Assembly: GCA_964030785.1 (NCBI GenBank)
Contig: OZ034967.1
Span: forward strand, 50,913,533 to 50,977,532
DNA: 64,000 bases
Source: Siderastrea siderea
Taxonomy: Eukaryota > Cnidaria > Anthozoa > Scleractinia > Rhizangiidae
Direction: 5' to 3'
Below, in pieces: positions 1 to 11,400 of this stretch. Below the pieces are notes generated by a model, which saw only the letters and a list, made by a program, of their open reading frames with translations, searched no databases and was not told the DNA's origin. A program made the translations under genes and the position numbers. Positions within the stretch are counted from its first letter, which is position 1; every line of letters begins with the position of its first letter.

Positions 1-763
1 AGCAAAACTGAACATGTTTATTTGCCTTATTCATTGGTTAGCATATTTAATCAACACACTTGTTGATCAATACATGATGACAATTCCTGTTGAGCTTTGC
101 TTGTGCTCATTGATTTGTGTATTGTTAGCTTCACCCATATACTTTGTTCCCATGAAGATCCATACCATCTCTTTGTCAGCATTTTACTTGTTTTGCAATT
201 TATTTGTATGCTTGAACCAGTGTACCACTTCACAGTTTTTAAAGTGAAACCCTAATATGATTGGTAATGGTGGATAAAATATTTATGCTATAACTGGTTT
301 TTGCATTTAGGAGGTATTTTAGTAATAGGAAACAACTGTATTAGTTAATTATTGGGCAAAAAACCTTTTCCAAATAGCTGGAATAGAGTGTTGATTGATG
401 TTTACAGGGGAACTCCACTAATATGATCTCTGCTCAATATGGTTGTGTTGCATTCAGCAAGTATTTCAATCAGAAAAATAACTGGATCAGTTAATTTCTG
501 GGCTTAAAAAGAAGTGTCATAAAATGTTCGCATGTACAAAAGTGGTTGGTAAGACAGGGTTTCACCTGTACATTGTACTTTCAAGACCTGTGTGACCAAA
601 CGAGGTCATGTGGGCAAAATAGATTTAATCTATTTGCAGAATGTTTTTGAAATGTTATGTTTAAATTTGTTGAGTGCCAGAATTATGATTCCTTTTTTTG
701 CCAAGAAGTTTTAAATCAATTGTACATGAAGTAAAATTGATGTTTTACATTTTTTTTCTCCAG

Positions 764-823
764 GTTATCACAGCTTTTGACTGCAGTGATATGTTCTTAT
801 CCAGCCTGTTAAGTTCTTGGTAG
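764..823 (+). CDS. Possible terminal exon of an unknown host gene
   Basis: A pyrimidine tract ending in CTCCAG precedes 764, followed by 19 sense codons and TAG at 821-823. This would be the last exon of a plus-strand gene lying mostly left of the window. The encoded tail, rich in Ser and Leu, is too short to identify. An AATAAA near 1036 could serve as its poly(A) signal. This is only a splice-signal argument; chance is a real alternative. Confidence 0.25.
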   Translation, partial: VITAFDCSDMFLSSLLSSW

Positions 824-3316
824 AAAGCAGAGAGTGGCAGCCATAAAAGTCACTAGTGTTCAATTCAAATATTTGTTATTCTAATTGATTTTTCAAATGT
901 TAGTTTGCCCTACACACTTTGGCTGTACAACATTCTTCATTGATACTGAATCAGTCCAGAGGTCTGTCTTGAGATAGATGCCTTTACAATGTTCCTGATG
1001 AAAGGTAGCATGGAAAGCATGTATATAAAGATTTGAGAAATAAAGCCCAGCATCTTTGTGCCTTTTTCCCATCTTGCAAGCCATCTTACATTTGTAGCCC
1101 ACCTTTCTTTAGAAGGAAATTAGAAGCAGTTGTGTGAGAGGGGCATGAATGATGATTATGTCCCTTTTTATAAGTCTTTGCTCTGTCTGCACTTTTCAGA
1201 TACTACTCGTTTGAAGCATTGAACATTGATGCAGCATGTGCTCCTCATCAGTGAACTTAATTCTGAAGCAACTTACCTCAGTGTTTTGTGTTTCTATACA
1301 ATTATTTTTTTGAATTCAAAGTTAAATTCTGTGTGGTATCATTTAGATTATTTGGTTAATATACTGCTCAACAATACCCTTTTGCACTACAGTCAATTTC
1401 TTTCATTAATTACTCTTGACTAAAATTAGCCTAAAAAAATTAAAATTTCTGAATTTTGATTCATCTGACAACTGTCAGCCTAGTTCTAAAAAAGGTATTG
1501 CAGCTGTCTGCTGTTGGAATATTAATGAAGGGTTCATCCGATACATTCCTAAATGTGCATTTTCTATTAATTTTTAACGAAGAGTTCTTCAAGATCCACC
1601 TCTATGTCACAAGCTAAAGATGGTGGCTGCAGAAACAATGAGTACACTTGTATTGGCAAGGAAATGCACTTTACTTTACTATTATAATTTAACATTTTCG
1701 AGTGTGTTTTAAATGAAGTTATGCTGCACTGACAATTTTGTTGCTAAGGGGGGTGTACTTTGTGTTTGAAAGATACCATTTTGTCCTGTTCCAGATCTGT
1801 TAAAATCAGGCATTTTCCATGATTTTTCCACGTTTTATTCATTAATAAAATACATTTAGGTGCTTTTGGTGTTTGTATTGTTCGTGTATTCAGTAACTCA
1901 GTTTGACAAATTTTTTGTTCATGCTCCATCACAATTCCCATGACTGCCAAATAGCAAAACATTTCACCATCAGTGTTAAAAACAGACGTTTTTGTTTGGT
2001 TGATTTCAAATGCAGTGATTTGAGATGGAATAGTTCTAACAAAGCACTCTCTGAAAAATATTCATTAGAAATCTTATCACTTAAAAATATTCATTGGGAA
2101 ACGTCTTCAAGCTCTTTCACCGAAAAAGCCAATTAACTTCAATATGTGGAGGTCGTTTGTTTTCTGTGCGAGGTACTGTCCGAGGTTTACATTAAACGGT
2201 GCAGAATTTAAGTTCACTTCGCTTTTCTTCAGCCCTTTCACTCTCAGAGTTACAACCACGACTCCTCGAGGTAGGTGCGACTATTGAATAGAAGCTCGTT
2301 TATAAATCCGCTGATCTTGTAATGAATTTTGTTTGCCAGCACATGTATTGTGGAAAATATTCTTGTTTTTTTCCGGCTTCGGAGCACCCGTCGTTCTTTG
2401 ACGCATAACATTTTTGTCATGAACACACAAAGTGAAACGTGGTGTTAACTTGAGAGGGGTTTTCCCCGTTTTGTTTCAAGTCACGTAAATTTTTTCAAGC
2501 CGCTGTCGGCTGCAACTTTAAATGGCGGGAAATTCTAGCGGACCTTGTCGGTCTCGGCTGCAGCGCTACGAGAAGTGAGAACGATTACAAGACAGTACAA
2601 TAAACTCAAACTATGAAAACAACCAAACTGTTTATTTAGCACTTAATACGAAGAGACGTACAATATTACTGCTTTATATACAACAGTCGTATATAAAGTA
2701 AATTACTGGAAATAACAATCTTGTAAGTGAACAAGTAGGATTTTCAAGGTAAGCTTGATTTCGTGTCGAGAAAACGAGTAAAAAGACGAATCAAGGTACT
2801 CACACGTTTCTCTTCGGAGTCCTATTTTATGCTCGCCAGCTCTTACAGCGTCAAGTGTGGCTTCCTTTGCTCGATAATGATAATAAACCTTCCTACAGCA
2901 TATTCTCAAGACCATTCGAACGAAAAAAAAGTCATTTTTGACATTTCTTCGTGGAAGAAACGACGAGTACGTGGTCCAAATCTCAGGCTTATCCAGCGAC
3001 TGGTGACCTTAATCAACACGAAAAACTAAGCCCACTTCTCCTTCGAGTAGTCGCGAACATTTTCACCAAAAGGAGCAAGATAAATGGAATTATCAGGTGG
3101 ATAATGACTACCGATTTCTCTGAACATACTCCTAGACAAACAAGAAGAGTTGTTCGTTTCACTGAGCCCATGCTTTTAACGAGAAGTTCCCCGCGAGCAG
3201 ACTGGCGAGACGCTAAACTACGTGGCAAAACCTTGTTTGTCGTCCGCCATTTTGTAACATTGATGGCGGGAACAGCTCGCGCACGCTCAGCGGTTTTTGA
3301 GACCTATTTTCTATCA

Positions 3317-3381
3317 GGAGCAGGAGGGAGTGATGAACTCGCCGCTCGGCTGGTTCGAGGTGTCTGGCCATCGTGACGTCA
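3317..3381 (+). repeat. Left arm of an imperfect inverted repeat
   Basis: The 27 bases at 3355-3381, with core TCTGGCCATCGTGACGTCAC, occur as an exact reverse complement at 4996-5022. A second shared block, GGAGGGAGTGATGAACT, lies at the outer side of both arms. The arms are separated by about 1.6 kb. It may be the ends of an old DNA transposon or two copies of a dispersed repeat in opposite orientation. No target duplication was found. Confidence 0.6.
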
Positions 3382-4995
3382 CGACGTGAAAAGCGCGCGA
3401 GTTTGCCGAGTCTTCAAAAATGGCGCTGGCAACTATGTTAGAGTTCGGGCTACAAACGTATTTTTTGTGCTATTAAGCTTTCAGCTAAGCTTGTTTTCTT
3501 GGGTAATGGAATTTCAGTCATCCCTTTTTTCGATATAGGTAAGTGGCTCTTTGTCTTAACGTTAAAATCACACTTAAATAATGTTTTAAGAGTCATGTTT
3601 ACTCTCTGCGATCGAAGAATTATGCGGGAAAATTGTTATTGTCCGCGTCCCAAAAAGTGTGTTTATTTCAGTTATATACGACAGGGAAACTTGAAACTTG
3701 GCTACGGTCTAGCCTATAGTTTAACAAAATTACCCAAGTTGAAAAAAGTGGTATAGTATTTGCCAAAAAAATGATCAGTCCGTTTGTTTAGCTGAGTATA
3801 ATAGAAGCCGAACCTAGAAGGGTATGTTTAGCACTTAAAAGTTAACTTTTCTTACAGTATTTGCTTCCATCTTCTGTATAAGGAAAGAATAGTGATATTT
3901 AATTGCTAGGGAGAGAGTAATCGAACTTAGTAAATTTTTGCCACCTCATTTAACCCGTGTAAACTGCACTTTTGCAGAACAACGTAAAAATCTGAATCAG
4001 CTCGCAAATTATGCGGGCGCCTGAGGAAACAAGTCTTCGCTGATCTGGTTCTGTACTTTTTTATGAAAACTAATAGATATATTTGAGTACCATTTGGATC
4101 AGTGATTCAGTGATTTATTCTCAATACCTCCAGTTTCCCCTAGATTCAGTTGCTGTCCAGGTTGCATAGTGTTTTAGAAAGAGTTTGACCGTCTACTTGA
4201 TCCACAACTGGCTACAACTGACGATGACCGTTTCGCAAATAAATTGAATTGGTCCTGTCATTTGACTTTCAAAGATTAATTACTTTTAAAACAGTCAAAC
4301 TGAGGACCATTCTAGTAAAGAGAGAGCCTTGGTAACCGTTAACATCAGTAACCTGAGAAAGTTGGCGTTTTAGATAAACTGTGGTTTTTTTATAATTATT
4401 CGATAAGAGATCAGCAGAAATTTGGCCGGAAAGCCGGCGTGTCAGCTGTTTTGCCTCGCCTCCAGCAAATGTTGTCATCTTTGTCGTTTTTTAGAAGATA
4501 GTCTAGAAAAGTAAGGAATTACTGTGGCCATTATTAACTTCGAACCAAGCAGATGAATTCACAGTAAACGTTTCTTTGCATTGGAGTATTCATCTCCACA
4601 TTTTAATGATGTTTAAAGCCACTGATCATTTTAATGAAATTGTTACGCAATTTTATTTCCCTAAAATTGGAAAGAGTTTATACATATAAAAGTTATGTTT
4701 TTGTCTCCAAGCGACACATCTTAGGGTTTGTGAGATACAGCTTCTGAAAGGTGATCTTGATCACGATTTCAATCGATCGACCAAAGCGTCCATGAAATCT
4801 TTTGAGTCTTATCGCCAATTGGTTATTTTGTTTTGAGGACCAATTTGCATTAAGAATACTTTTTATGTTATAGCATGCAGCATACCTTTCGTTCTTTTAT
4901 TGTTTTGATCTGTTCTTTTTGAGAAACTGGACTGTAAACATTTGCGAGGAAGCCATTTGTTAACTTTCCTTTGAATTTCCGGGGCAGATTTATAT

Positions 4996-5085
4996 GTGAC
5001 GTCACGATGGCCAGACACCTCGGTTTTTCATTTCCCAATACCGGCGCTTGTGCCCAGGCCCAAGTTCATCACTCCCTCCTGTAAT
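4996..5085 (-). repeat. Right arm of an imperfect inverted repeat
   Basis: This is the reverse-complement partner of 3317-3381. The core matches exactly over 27 bases at 4996-5022 and the block TTCATCACTCCCTCC matches again further out. The spacer between these blocks differs in length and sequence between arms, so the copies are old or were independently inserted. Confidence 0.6.
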
Positions 5086-5123
5086 GTATCGATGCGAAAA
5101 ATTTTGGTTGTGACGTCAGCGTA

Positions 5124-5159
5124 CGTCCGTCCATCCGTCCGTCCGTCCGTCCGTCCGTA
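5124..5159. repeat. CCGT microsatellite
   Basis: A run of tetranucleotide CGTC/CCGT units with one interruption (CCAT). It gives rise to spurious ORFs with Arg-Pro-Ser-Val repeats. Confidence 0.9.
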
Positions 5160-6639
5160 CAGACTCTGGGGGAGGGGGAGGGAAGTCCCAAGGCAACCCG
5201 ACCGGGAGTGGAGAATGCCATCTTTTCTTGGCGGGAAATCGCGCGGTGCTTTTGGGCAAGCGGCGTTTTTCTTGGCGGGAAATCGCATGACCATCGTCGC
5301 TTTTGAAAAAGAGGTTTCTTTAAAAAGCTTAAGTTTATTTAGCAAAACGATTGTTCGACGGTACTGTAGTTTTAAACTTGAGAAAAAAACATTTAATACC
5401 TATAAATGGAAAGAAAAAGTTCAAAAGAATACTGGTAGTAGGCGAAAACTTCAAGTTACGAAAGCTGCCTTCAAAGGACCTCATCGCTTTGTTTTCTTCA
5501 CGGCGGAGAGCTTGCCTTCTTCTGAAACACAACCGAGTAAGCGAAGTTTTTAAAGGGTTTAAGGTGCATGATTTTGAGTATTTATTACGGTCAAAGAAAC
5601 TTCATTTTGAAATTGAATTTATGTCATTAGAAATGTGTCATTTACTTTTGACTTCAAAAAATTATTAGAAAACGAGCTCAGATTTGTGGCAGATGTAGTC
5701 TTAGAATATTTTGCCATGCTGGAAGTGTAATGCGAATTGCATTTTTAAAGTATAAACTTACGGGTTTTCGAATAAACTTTTTCAAAAATGATTTCTCTGT
5801 TTATTATTTTGTGTTTGTTTATTCATAACAGTAGGTCAAAGCACAGTCGCAAGGCAACTGCACAAGCATCACTTACGGCGAATAATTGCTTTCAATTTTA
5901 ACTGTCGGATCGGTTTGTGCAATTGTCGATTTTCTTGTCCTAGAACTTTTCAATAGTAAGCGAAGCAGTTGTCGGTTTAAGACTATTTTATCCGAAAAGC
6001 TTCCGAAAAACAAGTTTTTTTGCGTTCCTCTTTAAAGCGTGTTTGGTGTTTGCTCGTTTTCAATCTTGATTGTATAAATTTTGACCAGACTAAAAGGGGC
6101 AGTTATTTGTTAACTGAACATCCGAACGCGATGAAGATAACCCATTAACTTCAGAATAAGTTTTATTTTGTTGTTGTACATGAGCGCCGTTTCAAGTTTA
6201 TTCAAGCCAACAGCCAATAATCCAAGGAGATTTGACAAGCCTTGACAGTTAATGACAGGATATGGAAACATTTAAAAAACCAAGTAAGACCGCTCCTGAG
6301 TAAAATATGTGTTCAGTTTGATGCCCGAAAAAAAAAATTAAGCTGTGCTCAGCCTCTAGAATGACCTTTCGCGCTTGGTTTTACAGGTCTAACGGATCCT
6401 CAAAATCTTGGAGGACAATTCGGAACACTTTCGGGCTTTTTGAGAAACACTTTTCGAAAGGGAACGAGCCAAAGAAAGCCCCGAAATATATTTCAGAGCG
6501 AACAGTTTCAGGACTATTTTTGAGAAACGAGCACCAGTTTATTCCTTGTAGGCTCCGCTTTTAGGCATGGCTAAATCTATATATTATCACTTCTGCTTCG
6601 TGTTTGGAGCATTTTGATCCGGGATTTTGATTTGTGTTT

Positions 6640-6905
6640 AACGAATTTGTTGTTGTGTTTACTGCATTTTGATTTGTGTTTAACAAATTTGTTGTTGTGT
6701 CTATTGAATTTGAATTTGTGTTAAACAAATTTGCTGTTGTGTTTAGTGAATTTGAATTTGTGTTTAAGAATTTGTTGTTGTGTTTAGTGAATTTGAATTT
6801 GTGTTTAAGAATTTGTTGTTGTGTTTAGTGAATTTGAATTTGTGTTTAAGAATTTGTTGTTGTGTTTAGTGAATTTGAATTTGTGTTAAAGAATTTGTTA
6901 TTGTG
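6640..6905. repeat. 41-bp minisatellite next to the viral insertion
   Basis: Units built from GAATTTGAATTTGTG and AAGAATTTGTTGTTG repeat with a period of 41 bases. Successive GTTTAGTGAA motifs fall at 6741, 6782, 6823 and 6864. Units become less regular toward the left. The array ends about ten bases before the virus target site, so it is host DNA and not part of the element. Confidence 0.85.
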
Positions 6906-6914
6906 TTTTGCAGA

Positions 6915-6920
6915 TATGGG
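6915..6920. repeat. Left target-site duplication TATGGG
   Basis: TATGGG directly precedes the first base of the left terminal repeat and recurs directly after the last base of the right one at 29379-29384. A 6-bp duplication is the size known for Maverick/Polinton integration. Confidence 0.95.
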
Positions 6921-7440
6921 AGTAGTAATCTGCGCTCGTATGGCACAAATGGAGGCTTCTGATTGGTCGAGAGCTTTTGGCTTCTGATTGGTCGAGGGGT
7001 TGTCATGGGAACGGGAAACCTGGGGCCAATAGGATCGTGGGCTCAAGGGGAAGTCACATGACCGGAAGTGACGTCATGGGAACCGGAAGTCACGTGTTTT
7101 TGAATGGGAAACCGCTGACCAGTGGGAAAAAAGGGATCGCGGGCTCATGCAACCGGAAGTCACGTGTTTTAAAATGGGAAACCGCTGACGAGTCGAAAAA
7201 ATCGATCGTGGGCTCAGGAGGAGGCAAAACCGCTGAGAAAACGCGGGCTCAAAGTCCAAAGTCCATTTGGAGCAACGGGGGTGGTCTTTCAGTCAAAGAA
7301 AAGGCATTTGTAAATTGGAAACAAAATATTTTAATGTGGAAGAAATGTGCCTGCAGATGATGACACATGTCACAAGGGGAAGCACAAGCGTCGCGTCTTT
7401 AATAATGAAGGAGACGATATGCTTTTGGAGGACTATTGAG
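6921..7440 (+). repeat. Left terminal inverted repeat of the virus (520 bp)
   Basis: Base-by-base comparison with the reverse complement of 28859-29378 gives three substitutions and no gaps (near 7172, 7190 and 7217). The repeat is dense in promoter-like sites: E-box CACGTG, ETS-like CCGGAAGT, a CRE-like TGACGTCA, and two copies of GATTGGTCGAG. An internal near-duplicate (about 7082-7128 and 7151-7188) shares ACCGGAAGTCACGTGTTTT followed by ATGGGAAACCGCTGAC. In Polintons the ends are expected to carry the terminal protein and the start of replication. Confidence 0.96.
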
Positions 7441-8447
7441 TGAAATAGTGGAAATCCCATGTTGGTAGGAAGGTGAGATGGACTCTGACCTTTATCCAAT
7501 GAATCTTTGTTATGCAGCGAAGATGGACTCTGACCTTTATCAAAGCAGGGCAATCCAGGGACAAGGCGATCCGGCCTTGGGAAATTACCTTGGAGTTGAT
7601 GGCTCAAGAGAAAGAACACATAATTGAACCAATGGAAGAGAAGTAAATGGAGGTATCCTATTAGTTCCTTGTTTAATATGAACCCCGTGGTTGGAGAAAC
7701 AATATGTGGGTGTTGGTATGGTTGGAGAAACAATAACATCAATCAGTCCCTCGGAGGAGTAAATGGAGGCATTGCTATTAGTTCCTTTTTTTTAATATGA
7801 GTGTTCCATTTCACGTAATCGTTTGATGAGTTCCATTTCACGTAATCGTTTGATGAGTATTCCTTAAAGTTCCTTTTGATGAGTATTCCTTTGAGTTCCT
7901 TTTGATAATATGAGTATTCCTTTTGATGAGTATTCCTTTTAAGATGAGTGTTCCTTTTGATGAGTATTCCTTTTGATAATGAGTGTTCCTTTTGATGAGT
8001 GTTCCTATTTAATGATGAGTATTCCTTTTGATAATATGAGTGTTCCTTTTAAGATAAGTGTTCCATTTGATAAGATGAGTTGAGATGAGTGTTCCTTTTT
8101 TAATATTCCTTGTGATGAGTGTCAATGTAGAAACGATCCTTCTTGGTGGTGGACAAAACTCAACTCAACTAACACATCATGCGTCAGAATGCAAGCAAGC
8201 TGCACGACACAATTATAATCGCAAGACAAGTAACTGTGATCAATGAAGACATGATTGAAGTGCATTACACCTAGCAATGAAGTATGCAAACCACAGCCAC
8301 AGATGATGATGACGATAGCGATGCTGGCGATGAACGTCAAGGTGACTTCATGGTCTCTCAGCCAGACGACGACGACGAAGTGGGGCCAAGTGGTCTCGAG
8401 AAGACGCAAGGAATAGCAATGACTTGGTATACTCTTAGGAAAGTGTC
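7441..8447. other. Left subterminal noncoding region of the virus
   Basis: About 1 kb between the left terminal repeat and the PolB stop has no credible gene. It contains scrambled short duplications, for example GATGGACTCTGACCTTTATC twice (about 7479 and 7524), AGTAAATGGAGG twice (about 7644 and 7758), GGTTGGAGAAACAATA twice, and a tandem array at 7800-8115. The right end has no counterpart. Its role could be in replication or packaging, but that is a guess. Confidence 0.7.
7800..8115. repeat. Degenerate tandem array TGATGAGT(A/G)TTCCTTTT
   Basis: Roughly fifteen imperfect units of GATGAGTATTCCTTTTGATAA or GATGAGTGTTCCTTT fill this stretch, starting with a cleaner duplication of GTTCCATTTCACGTAATCG. 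Unit length drifts between about 16 and 25 bases. There is no coding potential. Confidence 0.8.
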
Positions 8448-11400
8448 TCACTGGTACCCGTAGGGGTAGGTCTGGAAAGTGACAGGATCCACGACTCTCT
8501 TATCGTACACGAGCTGGTAACGTTTGTACTCGGGGAAGGTGAATAGTTGGTAGTGTTTGGGATCGCGCACAATTTGGTACGTTTTGATGACTTGGGTCTG
8601 TCGGGGTTTGAGGAGTGGCTTCTGGATTTCGTCCAGGACATTCTGACGCATGATGTTGTAATTCAATTGGGTTTTGCCTTCGCTGTTAAGGCGGAACCCC
8701 CTCACCTTGCACTCCACGTGACCATTCTGGGTTTGGTATCCATAGTTCTTGGGACCCCCTGAGACAAATTCCACAATGAAATCGTCAGGGTCCAATTCAC
8801 TCGTAAACTCGCCCAGGTAATCGCCCAAGACCGGGGTTGATTGATTCTCGTCTGTCCAATAGATGACGGAGTCCGTGTCGTAGTACAAGACACGTTCCCC
8901 CAGCTTCTCTAAGGCGGCATAGAGCCGGAGTCGGGCCCAACAGGTAGTGAAACAGGCTACAAAGATGTTGAGGTTAGGTGAGACAGGGATGTCTTCGTCT
9001 TGATAACTGTAATGCACCTCCACTAATTGGTCATTGATAACGGATACGTGACGTACATCCAAACTACTGGTATCTAGAAAACGGTGGAAGGCTTGAGGGT
9101 CATGAAACGTTTGGACTTGGGTCTTGTTAAGACGTTGTCCAAACTTGCCCCACATGGAATTGAGCATCATTTTAGCGAGGGTACGCAGCCCCGGGTTGTG
9201 TTCGATTTTGGCGTACTCCAATTGAATGCCTTCATGCTCGAAGTACTCTCGAAGGTATTGCTGGCGTTTGGTTTCGTCCTCACCGACCCAGGATGGCCAC
9301 CCGCTGGCTTCTTGCTTAATTTTCAACCAGGTGTTGACGTAGTCTTTGAAGAGTCCTTCACACGTCTCGTCAAAATGCCAGACCTCATAGATGTACTGGA
9401 TTTCGTACCCGAGCTCGATGGCTTTGTTCAATTCCGGGCTACACCATGTCCCAGTCAAGGCCCGCTGTTCGTCGGTGTGCACACATTCTGCGCATCTGTC
9501 TAATGGTCGTTTGGGTATCTCTTGTTCCACACAGGCGGCACAGAGAGGAAAAAGGAGTTTGGAGTCATGACGGTAAGGGAGGACAGGATGGTAGAGGTGC
9601 CGTGGCGGCAGGATTTTGCATTTGACGAGGCCAAAGTAGAAACTGATGTCGGTGTCACCCGGATTGAAGATGAAACGAGGATGTCCTTTGGGGTAGACAC
9701 ACGTCTTGTTCACCCATGGGTACAAGGAGGTGACATCAATGTAATGTATTTGTTGACTGGGCGTCACGCGATGGTACAGTTTGACGGCATTGGTACGACC
9801 CCCGCAGAAAGCGTCACGGGGATTCAGAGGTTCTGTCAAGTCAAGGGTCCCCAGGTACGTTCGGATGTCCAAGGAGGTGTCTTTGAGACGGGACCAATCA
9901 CATTCCCACATTTCTATGACATGGTATCCGAGCTCTCTAAATTGTTGGATCCTTTGCTGGGTGGTCTCGTAGACATCTTGCATGGTTCGATCATAGTGAC
10001 GTAGATGGCTTTCGTGACGAATGGGGAAACAGCGAGGACACCCATGCCAGAAACACCCGTGAAATTCGTAGACGGTGTTGGTACTGCTATCGAAACCGTC
10101 GACATGGAAGTCAGTGCCAGGGATGCGATACTCGCCGGCATTGCGGGCATGTTGAATGGTCTGCTGTTCTTGGGCACACCAGGTTAACCATTCCAGGGCC
10201 ACCTTGGAGTAGTTGATATTGTTCTTCCAACCACGAACGGGTTCACTGGCAATACTGTTTGGGATCATGCGATTCATCCGTAAATCGTGGTTACAGGCAG
10301 AAGCAATGGTGATGTGTTGGAAGGGATTGAAGCCCGTTAGGGTTTCAAACAACCGTTTGAATGTCAAGCATCCTTCTTTCAAGAGACGTACATCCGATTT
10401 ACAGTAGGCCACCAGTTCTTTCTTGAAGTCAAAGACTTTGTCGCGTTGCTCTTGATGCCAGGTTTCCAAGGCTTGCTTGCCTTCGGGGGACATGGTTTCG
10501 GGCATGTAGTAATCGAGGGCCGGGGTGGGTCCTACGTAGTTTTGATGATCTGGATGATTGAACTTGTGGGGGAAGTACCCTTTGCGGAGTTCTGTCAATC
10601 CAAAGGTTTTGGGAAACGCTGATAGAGGCATCTGGAAGAAACTCAATGAGTCGATGAAGCGGATACGGTCATGTTGGACTTGCAAGAGTTTACACCCGTT
10701 CCGGAGTTGTTGAACGATTCGGTTGTCACCATAGTATTGATGAATGATAAAGTAGCCATCGTACCCTTGGAAGTTATGGGCCAGGACATTGACTTGGCGA
10801 GTATCATTGAGTGTCAAGGTATCCAACCATTCGAGGAAATCTCGGACGCAATGGTTGCCAGGGAAACACACGGGTTGGTCGTTGTCTTCGGTTTCGGCCA
10901 CGACGAGATTAGCGATGTGTTGTTCCTGGGGCTGCATGGCTTCAATGTCAAAGAAGACATGAAGGGGTGGGAGGTCGTCGTCTTCCTCCTCCTCCTCCTC
11001 CTCGGGTGTGGCATCCACACCCACCCTACGTTTGGCGCGGGGACCTCGTTGCCGTTTCCTCTTTCTTTTCTTCTTGTCTTGAGTGGCTATTTGAATAAAG
11101 CAACGATGAGTTGCACCGTCCACGTACTCATGACAGGAGGGGCAATCAATATACCCACATTGATGTTTTTCAATCTTGTCTAATCCTACTTCCTGCTTGC
11201 CACATTTAGGACAGCGACGGAGCCGAAAGCAGACGGAGGAGTCTAGGTTGCTCACGGGTTTGCCCGCGTGGTCCTTGACGAGATGCATTTGGAAACAGGT
11301 GTCTCCAAAAAAGTCCCGATGACATTGTTGACAACGTTGAGTGGCTTTCTGGCCTCGAGGGTACGCCTCCAGGAAATCAGGGCACTCATTTTGGCAACAG

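Larger units (their letters stand above)
824..6639. other. Host stretch with no gene recognised
   Basis: No ORF in this stretch has recognisable motifs or a convincing exon structure. It is AT-rich with two more GC-rich, CpG-containing islands near 2150-2600 and 3180-3430 that look promoter-like, including several short start-codon contexts such as AAAATGGCG near 3418. It also holds a pair of inverted repeats (3317-3381 and 4996-5085) and a CCGT microsatellite. The larger ORFs, for example 2951-3376 and 4996-5553, are low-complexity or lack any family signature. Confidence 0.5.

Noticed and set aside
2951..3376. 141-codon ORF in a CpG-rich area
   Set aside because: No recognisable domain; the 3' end is part of a dispersed inverted repeat.
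4996..5553. 185-codon plus-strand ORF
   Set aside because: Driven by the CCGT microsatellite and inverted repeat; no domain and no exon signals.
8122..8451. 109-codon ORF after PolB with hydrophobic segment
   Set aside because: Opens at GTG, not ATG, lies in the subterminal region and has no promoter or family signature.
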